64,000 bases of DNA, taken from contig CAYPJU010000014.1 in assembly GCA_964411125.1 (NCBI GenBank), positions 31,342 through 95,341 on the forward strand, in the 5' to 3' direction. The position numbers and the translations under genes are program-made. Below the pieces are notes generated by a model. It did not search any database, was not told where the DNA came from, and worked only from the letters and a program-made list of their open reading frames with translations. The stretch comes from JBFIHF01 sp964411125 (GTDB taxonomy: Bacteria; Myxococcota_A; Bradymonadia; Bradymonadales; Bradymonadaceae). Shown here piece after piece: positions 16,946 through 24,226 of the stretch (positions within the stretch are counted from its first letter, which is position 1; every line of letters starts with the position of its first letter).

Positions 16946-18670
16946 TCACTCTTCTTCGGATCCCGCTTCGCTGGCGAGGTCGCCGAGCTTGCCCTTGAGG
17001 AGGTCACCGAGCTGTGCGGTGGCTGCTCCCTCGTCGGTGTACTCGCGCAGATCTCCGCGCTCGGAGCGTCGGACGAACGACTTGATCGACAGGGCGATCT
17101 TGCGCTCTTTGGCGTCGACGCTGATGACCTCGGCCTTGTGCTCCTCGCCGACCTTGACGACCTGCGAGGGGTCCTCGATGCGCTCGTTCGAGAGCTCCGA
17201 GATGTGAATGAGGCCTTCGACGCCCTCCTCGATTTCGGCGAATGCACCGAAGTCGGTGAGCTTCGTGATGACCACGTCCACCACCTTGCCCGGCGGATAG
17301 CGCTGGGGAATCGTCTCCCACGGATCCGGCTCGAGCTGCTTGATACCGAGCGAGAAGCGCTCGTTCTCGACGTCGATGTTGAGGACCACCGCCTCGACCT
17401 CGTCTCCCTTCTGGAAGATCTCGGACGGGTGCTTGATCTTCTGCGTCCACGAGATGTCGGAGATGTGGACGAGTCCGTCGATCCCGTCTTCGATGCCGAT
17501 GAAGATACCGAAGTCGGTGATGTTGCGGATCTTGCCGAGGATTCGCGTACCGACGGGGTAGCGCTCTTCCAGCAGCGTCCAGGGGTTCGGGTCGATCTGC
17601 TTCATGCCGAGCGAGACTTTCTTCTGCTCGGTGTCGATGCTGAGGACCACGACTTCGATGACCTCGTTCTCGTCGACGACCTTGGACGGGTGCTTGATGC
17701 GCTTCGTCCAGGACATCTCGGAGATGTGGATGAGGCCTTCGATCCCTTCCTCGAGCTCGACGAACGCACCGTAGTCGATGAGGCTGACCACTTTGCCGAG
17801 GACCTGAACGCCTTCGGGGTAGCGGTCTTCCGCGCCTTCCCACGGATCCGGGGAGAGCTGTTTGTAGCCGAGGCTGACGCGCTCCGTCTCCGGGTTGAAC
17901 TTGAGGACCTTGACCTGAATCTCGTCACCGACGTCGAAGAGCTCGGACGGGTGCGAGACGCGGCCCCAGCTCATGTCGGTGATGTGCAGGAGGCCGTCGA
18001 TGCCGCCGAGGTCGACGAACGCACCGTAGTCGGTGATGTTCTTGACGATACCCTCGATGACCGCGCCTTCCTTGAGCTTCTCGAGGGTCTTGCCCTTGAG
18101 GTGCTCGCGCTCTTTCTCGAGCAGCGCACGCCGGCTGAGGACGATGTTGCCGCGCGAGATGTTGCACTTGATGATCTTGAACGCGAACTCTTCGCCGATG
18201 TAGCGGTCGAGGTTTCGGGTCGGGCGAAGCTCCACCTGGCTGCCGGGGAGGAATGCTTTGACCCCGATGTCGACCTGGAGGCCACCTTTGACGCGGTTCG
18301 TAATCACGCCGCGGACGAGCTCGTCGGCATCGTACTTTTTCTCGATCTCTTCCCACACGCGCATGCGGTCTGCTTTCTCTTTGGAGAGAATGCATCGCCC
18401 GGTGTCGTCTTCGCGGGTCTCGACGAGCACGTCGACCGAGTCGCCTTCGTTGACGAGCAGCTTGCCCGAGTGGTCTTTGAACTCGTCGATCGAGACACGG
18501 CCTTCGGATTTGAAGCCGATGTCGATCAAGACGTAGTCGTCCCGGATTTCGAGGACGCGACCGCTCGTGATTTCGTTCTCGCGGATCTGCGGTGTTTCGC
18601 CACCGTCGACCTCCGCGAGCATCGCCGCGAAGTCGTCTGTGGTGGGGAAGTTCGTGGTTTGGGTTGCCAT
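16946..18670 (-). CDS. rpsA: 30S ribosomal protein S1
   Basis: The 574-residue protein contains six S1 RNA-binding repeats, at about residues 40-108, 125-190, 211-279, 296-366, 383-453 and 470-539. The last four carry the typical pattern 'G.V..I.D/TYGAFV.L..GI.GL.H.S.MSW' and repeated HPSE/HPSK linkers. S1 binds mRNA on the 30S subunit and assists initiation on structured messages. The ATG at 18670 starts MATQTTNFPTT; a TTG seven codons upstream is less likely. The tail is acidic and ends EAGSEEE. The gene stands alone, with a promoter about 200 bases upstream and a strong terminator. Confidence 0.96.
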   Translation of the reverse strand: MATQTTNFPTTDDFAAMLAEVDGGETPQIRENEITSGRVLEIRDDYVLIDIGFKSEGRVSIDEFKDHSGKLLVNEGDSVDVLVETREDDTGRCILSKEKADRMRVWEEIEKKYDADELVRGVITNRVKGGLQVDIGVKAFLPGSQVELRPTRNLDRYIGEEFAFKIIKCNISRGNIVLSRRALLEKEREHLKGKTLEKLKEGAVIEGIVKNITDYGAFVDLGGIDGLLHITDMSWGRVSHPSELFDVGDEIQVKVLKFNPETERVSLGYKQLSPDPWEGAEDRYPEGVQVLGKVVSLIDYGAFVELEEGIEGLIHISEMSWTKRIKHPSKVVDENEVIEVVVLSIDTEQKKVSLGMKQIDPNPWTLLEERYPVGTRILGKIRNITDFGIFIGIEDGIDGLVHISDISWTQKIKHPSEIFQKGDEVEAVVLNIDVENERFSLGIKQLEPDPWETIPQRYPPGKVVDVVITKLTDFGAFAEIEEGVEGLIHISELSNERIEDPSQVVKVGEEHKAEVISVDAKERKIALSIKSFVRRSERGDLREYTDEGAATAQLGDLLKGKLGDLASEAGSEEE

Positions 18671-18767
18671 GTACGACCTTGTGTACTGCAAAGTGCTGAG
18701 GGTTACCGCCGCATCGTCACCTCGACGATCGCGTCCAAACGGATACCGTTCGCTGTGGAGAGCCGCG

Positions 18768-18786
18768 AAAAACCGCCGCGTGGCGG
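18768..18786 (-). promoter_or_regulatory. Terminator-like hairpin in the rpsA leader
   Basis: On the minus strand CCGCC, a four-base loop ACGC and GGCGG are followed directly by five U (18772-18768). It lies about 100 bases before the rpsA start and about 85 bases after the proposed -10 box. The form suits an intrinsic terminator used for attenuation, but the stem is only five pairs. Confidence 0.35.
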
Positions 18787-18869
18787 GTACTTGCGCGCCG
18801 CTCGAGAATTCGCCCGCAGAATCAACAACTTACAACATGAACGCATTTTCGCCTGCGAAGCGAGCGCGC

Positions 18870-18898
18870 AGACTAGCCGCCCCACCCCTCGGTGTCAA
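18870..18898 (-). promoter_or_regulatory. Candidate rpsA promoter
   Basis: On the minus strand a perfect TTGACA (18898-18893) and TAGTCT (18875-18870) are separated by 17 bases. The predicted transcript would have a leader of about 195 bases before rpsA. Confidence 0.55.
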
Positions 18899-19007
18899 TC
18901 GAACCCCCGAGCCGGTCGCGGACCGAACGAATGGCAAGAAGAAGTCTAACGGTCGTCGCCGACGGGATTCACTAGGGTGGATCTCACGACACGAGGAGGA
19001 GAGAGCG

Positions 19008-19748
19008 ATGGGCGAGTTTCTGACTTTCAAGAGTGGCAGCGTCGAGCGGTCGCGCGCAATGCGGATCGAAGAGGACGGACGAGGCGAGATCGTATGGATG
19101 GGCGAGCACGGCGTGCCGATGGCCTCGCGTGAGTTTCGCCTCGACCCGGAGTACGCCTGCTTCTTGATCGCGCGGGCGCAACTGCTGGTAGACGAGGTAC
19201 CGGAAGCGGCGCGTGGAGACGTCACAGTAGGGTATGGAAACGGGGTCTGGGAGCCGACGCTCCGACAGCTCCAGAGCGGTTCGGCCTCGGCGGGACGCGA
19301 AACGGTGGCCGAGCTGCGTGAGGTGGCAGATCGCCACGACCCCAGAGGAGAAGTCGGGATGGTGGCCCGGCAATCCGAGGCGGGCGAGCGGGCGGCGGGA
19401 CCCGATGCCAGCGCAATCGCCCTGTGGGCGGCTCTCTTCTTCGGCGTCCACGCTGGGGCAATCGTGGTCGCCGCGCTCGTCGGCGCCATTTTGATCGCGG
19501 TGAGCCCGCTCGCCGGTGCGATCGTCCTCTTCGGAGGGCTCTTCGTCGGATCGGTTGGGGCGTACTTCGGCGTGGGGCATGCCTATGGGGCACGCTATTC
19601 CACGGGCCATGGTGTGGCGCTGCCGGCGGTCCTCTCGATCTTCGTCCCGGCTCTGTTGATCGCCGCGTTCGGTGGCGGGTTCGCGATGGGTGGAACGGTG
19701 CTCCTGCCCGCCGCGGCTTGGGCGGGCGCACGCTTCGCCTGCAAGTAG
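19008..19748 (+). CDS. Membrane protein of unknown function
   Basis: A strong AGGAGGA seven bases before the ATG fixes the start. The 246-residue product has a soluble N-terminal half (about residues 1-135) with no motif that I recognise. Its C-terminal half contains about three to four hydrophobic segments rich in Gly and Ala, for example AIVVAALVGAILIAVSPLAG and ALPAVLSIFVPALLIAAFGG. There is no signal peptide, so the N-terminal half is probably cytoplasmic. It is divergent from rpsA and followed 74 bases later by an SDR gene. Confidence 0.65.
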   Translation: MGEFLTFKSGSVERSRAMRIEEDGRGEIVWMGEHGVPMASREFRLDPEYACFLIARAQLLVDEVPEAARGDVTVGYGNGVWEPTLRQLQSGSASAGRETVAELREVADRHDPRGEVGMVARQSEAGERAAGPDASAIALWAALFFGVHAGAIVVAALVGAILIAVSPLAGAIVLFGGLFVGSVGAYFGVGHAYGARYSTGHGVALPAVLSIFVPALLIAAFGGGFAMGGTVLLPAAAWAGARFACK

Positions 19749-19822
19749 TTCCTTCCAACTCTTTTTTCCGAAACCACCTCTCCTCTACTCCGTCTAAGGA
19801 ACGACCATCGAGAGGAGAGGTT

Positions 19823-20524
19823 TTGACAGAGCAACCCATCGCAGTCGTCGTCGGGATCGGGCCGGGGAACGGCTCGTCGTTCGTCCGCAAGTTCGCCAGT
19901 GAGGGGTACTGCGTCGTCGCCCTCTCCCGAAGTGAGGAGTCACTCACCCTGGTCGACAGCGTCGAAGGCGCTCACGGCCACGTATGCGACGCAACGGACG
20001 CCGACGCGGTGCGGGAAGTGTTCGAACACATCGTGGCGGACCACGGTCTCCCGGACGTCGTCATCTACAATGCCGGTTCGGGCACGTGGGGCCCGCTCGA
20101 CGAGGTCGAGCCGTCGGATTTGACGGCGAGCTGGGAGGTGAACGCTCTCGGCCTGTTCCACGTCGCGAAGGCGGTGCTCCCCAAGATGCGAGAGCGCGGC
20201 TCGGGAGCGCTCGGCGTGACCGGAGCGACGGCATCGACGCGGGGCAAACCGTTCACGACTGCGTTCGCGCAGGCGAAGGCCGCGCAGCGAAGCCTGGCGC
20301 AGTCGTTCGCGCGCGAGTTCGGCCCGGCGGGGGTCCATGTCTTCCATTTCGTGATCGACGGAGTCATCGACCTGCCGCGGACGCGTGAGAGAATGCCGGA
20401 CAAGCCGGACGACTTCTTTCTCGACCCGGACGACATCGCCGAGAGCGTCTATCGGGCGGCGATCCAGCCGAGGTCGGCGTGGACGTTCGAGTTCGACCTT
20501 CGACCGCACGGGGAGAGTTGGTGA
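19823..20524 (+). CDS. Atypical short-chain dehydrogenase/reductase-like protein
   Basis: The 233-residue product is a Rossmann-fold SDR-like protein. The nucleotide-binding stretch is VVGIGPGNGSS, followed by YNAGSG and a helix leading to GATASTRGK. At the catalytic YxxxK position the sequence reads FAQAK, so the Tyr is replaced by Phe while the Lys is kept. The start is TTG, supported by AGGAG five bases upstream. The substrate is unknown, and catalysis by the classical SDR mechanism is doubtful. It lies about 120 bases before nuoA. Confidence 0.7.
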   Translation: MTEQPIAVVVGIGPGNGSSFVRKFASEGYCVVALSRSEESLTLVDSVEGAHGHVCDATDADAVREVFEHIVADHGLPDVVIYNAGSGTWGPLDEVEPSDLTASWEVNALGLFHVAKAVLPKMRERGSGALGVTGATASTRGKPFTTAFAQAKAAQRSLAQSFAREFGPAGVHVFHFVIDGVIDLPRTRERMPDKPDDFFLDPDDIAESVYRAAIQPRSAWTFEFDLRPHGESW

Positions 20525-20586
20525 GAGCGCCCCGAAGTAGGGACTCGCAGAGGTCGGAGTGGGTGCGGAACGCGGGCCGCCGGGTC

Positions 20587-20615
20587 TTGCGCGTGGGGCG
20601 GCACAATGATACGAC
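20587..20615 (+). promoter_or_regulatory. Candidate nuoABCD promoter
   Basis: TTGCGC (20587-20592) and TACGAC (20610-20615) are 17 bases apart, 27 bases before the nuoA start. The same -35 hexamer, TTGCGC, is proposed for the kinase gene at 36.8 kb. Confidence 0.3.
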
Positions 20616-20642
20616 TCGCGGGCCTCGCAGTCTGGTGCGAAC

Positions 20643-21020
20643 GTGGAAATTGCAGACTATTCAGCCCTCATCATCCTGACGACCATGGCGGTCGTCGTCG
20701 CTGCCGTCATTTCGGGACTCGCCGGACTCTTCGGCCCCGACAATCCGACGAAGCAGAAGTTGATGCCATACGAGTCGGGCTCCGACCCGTTGACGAACCC
20801 GAAAGAACAGCGGTTCAGCATCAAGTTCTACATGGTCGCGATCAGTTTCATCCTGTTCGACCTCGAGACGATCTTCGTCATCCCGTGGGCGATCTCGTGG
20901 AACCAGAGCGATGCGATGGGCTACGGCGTGTACTCGTTGATGGTAATGCTCATCTTCGTGTCGATCTTGACGATCGGGCTCGTCTACGAATGGAAGCAAG
21001 GAGGTCTCGAATGGGACTAG
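20643..21020 (+). CDS. nuoA: NADH-quinone oxidoreductase subunit A
   Basis: This 125-residue complex I membrane subunit has three transmembrane helices. It shows the conserved YESGSDP loop and FDLETIFVIPWAI in the second helix, ending YEWKQGGLEWD. The start is GTG at 20643. It overlaps nuoB by ten bases. Confidence 0.93.
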   Translation: MEIADYSALIILTTMAVVVAAVISGLAGLFGPDNPTKQKLMPYESGSDPLTNPKEQRFSIKFYMVAISFILFDLETIFVIPWAISWNQSDAMGYGVYSLMVMLIFVSILTIGLVYEWKQGGLEWD

Positions 21021-21562
21021 AATACAAGCTGGTGCCGGACAATGTCGCGATCACGACCCGCGTGTCGGACGTCGTGAACTGGGCCCGCAAGAACTCGCTG
21101 TTTCAGTACCCGTTCGTCACGGCTTGCTGCGGCATGGAGTACATGGCGACGGCGGCGGCGAGGTACGACCTCGCGCGTTTCGGCGCGGAGATTCCGCGCT
21201 TTTCGCCGCGTCAGGCGGACCTTCTCTGGGTCGTCGGCACGGTGAACCACAAGCTCGCGCCCTACCTTCGCCGGATCTACGAGCAGATGGCGGAGCCCAA
21301 GTGGGTGATCTCTTTCGGAGTGTGCGCTTCGACCGGGGGCTTCTACGACAATTACGCGACGGTTCAGGGGATCGATAAAATCATCCCGGTCGACGTCTAC
21401 ATTCCGGGCTGCCCGCCCCGTCCCGAACAGGTCCTCGACGGCCTCCTGAAGCTGCAGGAGAAGATCGAGAACGAGCCGTGGGACAAGTACGACTACGAGA
21501 AGAAGCGGGCCGAGCTCGCCGCTGCCGAGGACGGCAACCCGATCTTCACCAAGGTGCAGTAA
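21011..21562 (+). CDS. nuoB: NADH-quinone oxidoreductase subunit B
   Basis: This 183-residue complex I subunit carries the terminal [4Fe-4S] cluster N2 that reduces quinone. The cluster cysteines are visible as the tandem pair in TACCGMEYM, then FGVCAST and IPGCPPRPE. The ATG at 21011 lies inside the end of nuoA, so translation is coupled; an upstream in-frame extension overlaps nuoA and is spurious. nuoC starts at the next base after the stop. Confidence 0.95.
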   Translation: MGLEYKLVPDNVAITTRVSDVVNWARKNSLFQYPFVTACCGMEYMATAAARYDLARFGAEIPRFSPRQADLLWVVGTVNHKLAPYLRRIYEQMAEPKWVISFGVCASTGGFYDNYATVQGIDKIIPVDVYIPGCPPRPEQVLDGLLKLQEKIENEPWDKYDYEKKRAELAAAEDGNPIFTKVQ

Positions 21563-22114
21563 GTGGCCAAAAAGCTGATCGATATCGTTCGAAAGAACTT
21601 CGAAGACCACGTCATCGACTCGCACTCCCGGCTCGGGAACGACACGGTGATCATCGACCGCGAGGGTCTCACGGACATCGTCGAGTTCCTCCGCAACGAC
21701 CCGGCAGCGAAGATCAACTTCCTGCGGGACATCACGGCGGTCGACTACCTGCATCGCGTGCCCCGGTTCGAGGTCGTCTACGTGCTCTACAGCATGGAGC
21801 TGAAGCATCAGCTCCTGATTCGCGTTCCGCTGCAGGAGAACGACCTCAAGATTCCGACGCTTTCGAAGGTCTTCAAGGTCGCCGGCTGGCTCGAGCGCGA
21901 AGTCTTCGACATGTACGGCGTCATCTTCACGGACCATCCCGATCTCCGACGCGTGCTCCTCTACCCCGAGTTCGAGGGGCATCCGCTGCGAAAAGATTAC
22001 GCCCAGCAGGCGTCGCAGCCTCGCACCGAGCTCCTCGCCCGCGAGCGAGACTCCGTCGAAGAATTCAACGAATACGTGAAGAACCGCCCAGCGACCGGCT
22101 CACGGGAGTACTGA
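21563..22114 (+). CDS. nuoC: NADH-quinone oxidoreductase subunit C
   Basis: This 183-residue subunit of the complex I peripheral arm has the signature EREVFDMYGVIFTDHPDLRR, and ends with the usual RKDYA stretch. It is separate from nuoD rather than fused to it. The GTG start abuts the nuoB stop codon, and nuoD begins four bases after its own stop. Confidence 0.94.
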   Translation: MAKKLIDIVRKNFEDHVIDSHSRLGNDTVIIDREGLTDIVEFLRNDPAAKINFLRDITAVDYLHRVPRFEVVYVLYSMELKHQLLIRVPLQENDLKIPTLSKVFKVAGWLEREVFDMYGVIFTDHPDLRRVLLYPEFEGHPLRKDYAQQASQPRTELLARERDSVEEFNEYVKNRPATGSREY

Positions 22115-22118
22115 GACG

Positions 22119-23327
22119 ATGGCCGAAAATCTCAACATCGAACCGATCGAACAGGACATCCACGCCCAGCCGATGGTCCTGCAGATGGGGCCCTCGCATC
22201 CGGCGACGCACGGTACCGTGCGCTTCACGCTGACTCTCGACGGCGAGACCGTCGTCAAGTGTGACACGGAGGTGGGGTATCTGCATCGCGGGTTCGAGAA
22301 GGAGTGCGAGAACTCCACCTGGACTCAGGTCTTCCCGTACACCGACCGGCTCAACTACCTGAGCCCCCTGCTCTGCAACTTCGGCCTCTGCCTGGCGGTC
22401 GAGAAGTTGCTCGAACTCGAAGTCCCCGCAAGGTGCAACTACGTCCGAACGATCATGGGCGAAGTGAGCCGACTCTCGGACCACTTCACCTGCGTGGGAG
22501 CCGGAGCGCTCGAACTCGGCGCGATGACCGCGTTCCTCTACGCAATCGAGGCGCGCGAGCTGGTCTGGGACCTGATCGAAGACGTCACCGGAGCTCGCCT
22601 CACCGTCAGTTACGGCCGAATCGGCGGTGTGAAGGACGACCTCCCGCACGGTTTCGCCGACAGTTGGAAGTTCGTCCGCGGACGGATCCTGGAGCTCCAC
22701 GAAGAGGTCGACAAGCTGTGCGCTCGTAACCGTATCTTCATGGACCGAATGATGGGCACGGGCGTCATCACGCCCGAGGCCGCCCTCACCTGGGGCTACA
22801 CCGGACCGACCGCGCGCTCCGCCGGCATCCCTTACGACGTCCGAAAGGACCACCCCTACTTCGCGTACGGCGACATCGACTTCGACGTCCCCGTCGGCGC
22901 GAACGGCGACAACTACGACCGCTACCTCATCCGGATGGAAGAGATCCTGCAGTCGATCCGCATCATCGATCAGTGCCTCGAGAAGATGCCGGGCGGACCC
23001 GTGAACTCGGATGACCCGCGCGTCGTGCTTCCCGAGAAGCAGAAAGTCTACAACACGATCGAGGCGATGATCGCCCACTTCAAGATCGTGTTCGAGGGGA
23101 TCCAGGTCCCCCCCGGCGAAATCTACAGCTACACCGAAGGCGCCAACGGCGAGTTCGGGTACTACATCGTCTCGAACGGGACCGGAAAGCCGTGGAAGAT
23201 TCACGCGCGCACCCCGTCCTACGTAATGATGGGCGGCATCCACAAGATGTTCGAAGGCGGTCTGCTGGCCGACATCATCCCCACGTTCGACACCGTCAAC
23301 ATGATCGGTGGGGCGTGCGACCGCTGA
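22119..23327 (+). CDS. nuoD: NADH-quinone oxidoreductase subunit D
   Basis: The 402-residue 49-kDa-type subunit lines the quinone site with NuoB. It shows MGPSHPATHG near the N-terminus (quinone-site His), VGYLHRGFEK, RLNYLSPL, and the C-terminal VMMGGIHKMFEGGLLADIIPTFD with the ending GGACDR. Length and motifs are typical. It is the last nuo gene of this block; a methyltransferase gene follows by ten bases, and nuoG is found only 8.5 kb further on. Confidence 0.95.
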   Translation: MAENLNIEPIEQDIHAQPMVLQMGPSHPATHGTVRFTLTLDGETVVKCDTEVGYLHRGFEKECENSTWTQVFPYTDRLNYLSPLLCNFGLCLAVEKLLELEVPARCNYVRTIMGEVSRLSDHFTCVGAGALELGAMTAFLYAIEARELVWDLIEDVTGARLTVSYGRIGGVKDDLPHGFADSWKFVRGRILELHEEVDKLCARNRIFMDRMMGTGVITPEAALTWGYTGPTARSAGIPYDVRKDHPYFAYGDIDFDVPVGANGDNYDRYLIRMEEILQSIRIIDQCLEKMPGGPVNSDDPRVVLPEKQKVYNTIEAMIAHFKIVFEGIQVPPGEIYSYTEGANGEFGYYIVSNGTGKPWKIHARTPSYVMMGGIHKMFEGGLLADIIPTFDTVNMIGGACDR

Positions 23328-23337
23328 CTGGCACCCC

Positions 23338-24087
23338 GTGAGCGGCTTTCTCGACAATTTCTCCCGCCAGGCCCGTGAGTACGCTCGGTTTCGACCGACG
23401 TACCCCGACGCGCTGTTCAACTGGGTCGCGGAACAATCCCCGGCGACGGACGCTCTCTGGGACTGCGCCACCGGCAACGGGCAGGCAGCCCTCTCCCACG
23501 CGGAACGGTTCGACCGCGTCTTCGCGACCGACGCGAGCGCGACGCAGATCGAACACGCGACGCCCCATCCGCGGATCGAGTACTCCGTGGCTCCCGCCGA
23601 AGAGTCGGGGCTGGAGCCTGGATCGGTCGACGCCGTCACGGTCGCGACCGCGATCCACTGGTTCGACCTCTCCGCGTTCGTCGAAGAGGTCCGTCGCGTG
23701 CTCCGACCTGGCGGACTCTTCGCCTTCTGGACGTATGCCGATGCGGAGCTCGACCCTGCCCTGCGAGACCTCGTCAGGGAGTTCAGCCGCGGACCGCTCG
23801 GCCCCTACTGGTCCGACCGCGTTCGGTCGCTGTGGAGCGCAGGCTATGGGGCGTACGCGATACCGATGGAAGAGATCGACGCTCCGATTTTCGAAGTCGA
23901 AGCGGCGTGGAACCCCGACCAACTGCTCGGATACCTTCGAACCTGGTCGGCGACGCAGGCGTTTGTCGAAGCTCAGGGAGAGGATCCCGTCTCTCGGATC
24001 GATGCGCACGTCCGAGCCACCTACGGCTCGCGGGACACGGTCGACATCCGCTGGCCCCTTCAATTGAGAGCCTTTCGGGCCGACTGA
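23338..24087 (+). CDS. Class I SAM-dependent methyltransferase
   Basis: The 249-residue product has the Methyltransf_11-type Rossmann fold. Motif I is DCATGNGQAA, followed by FATDAS and VTVATAIHWFD, and then VRRVLRPGGLFAFW. The N-terminal REYARFRPTYP is typical of the group related to trans-aconitate methyltransferase-like proteins. The substrate cannot be told. The GTG at 23338 lies ten bases after nuoD, without a clear ribosome-binding site; an in-frame ATG at 23308 would overlap nuoD. Confidence 0.82.
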   Translation: MSGFLDNFSRQAREYARFRPTYPDALFNWVAEQSPATDALWDCATGNGQAALSHAERFDRVFATDASATQIEHATPHPRIEYSVAPAEESGLEPGSVDAVTVATAIHWFDLSAFVEEVRRVLRPGGLFAFWTYADAELDPALRDLVREFSRGPLGPYWSDRVRSLWSAGYGAYAIPMEEIDAPIFEVEAAWNPDQLLGYLRTWSATQAFVEAQGEDPVSRIDAHVRATYGSRDTVDIRWPLQLRAFRAD

Positions 24088-24129
24088 CCGCCCTGATGGC
24101 TTCGGTCCTGCCGACCAGTTCGGCCGGCG

Positions 24130-24150
24130 GTGTGGGTGAGTCTCCCACAC
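24130..24150. terminator. Intergenic hairpin after the methyltransferase gene
   Basis: GTGTGGG and CCCACAC form a perfect seven-pair stem with a seven-base loop, 43 bases after the methyltransferase stop. No U-run follows, so termination is uncertain. Confidence 0.35.
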
Positions 24151-24226
24151 GTGATGCAACTCCGAGCGTCGAGTGGTAGCCTGTGAGAAGCGGAGGGGGG
24201 CGCCGCACTCGCGCTCAGGGGACCTG

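Larger units (their letters stand above)
18671..19007. other. 337-base divergent intergenic region (rpsA leader side and plus-strand gene upstream)
   Basis: No gene is seen here. It holds a TTGACA/TAGTCT promoter and a hairpin with a U-run, both oriented toward rpsA, implying a leader of about 200 bases. On the plus-strand side an AGGAGGA ribosome-binding site lies at 18994-19000 for the gene starting at 19008. TAGGGT at 18973-18978 could be its -10 box, but I find no matching -35. Confidence 0.5.

Noticed and set aside
17138..18949. 603-codon plus-strand open frame opposite rpsA
   Set aside because: It is the mirror frame of the repeated S1 domains, with Asp/Leu/Val-rich low-complexity content and no ribosome-binding site. 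The minus-strand rpsA explains the sequence fully.
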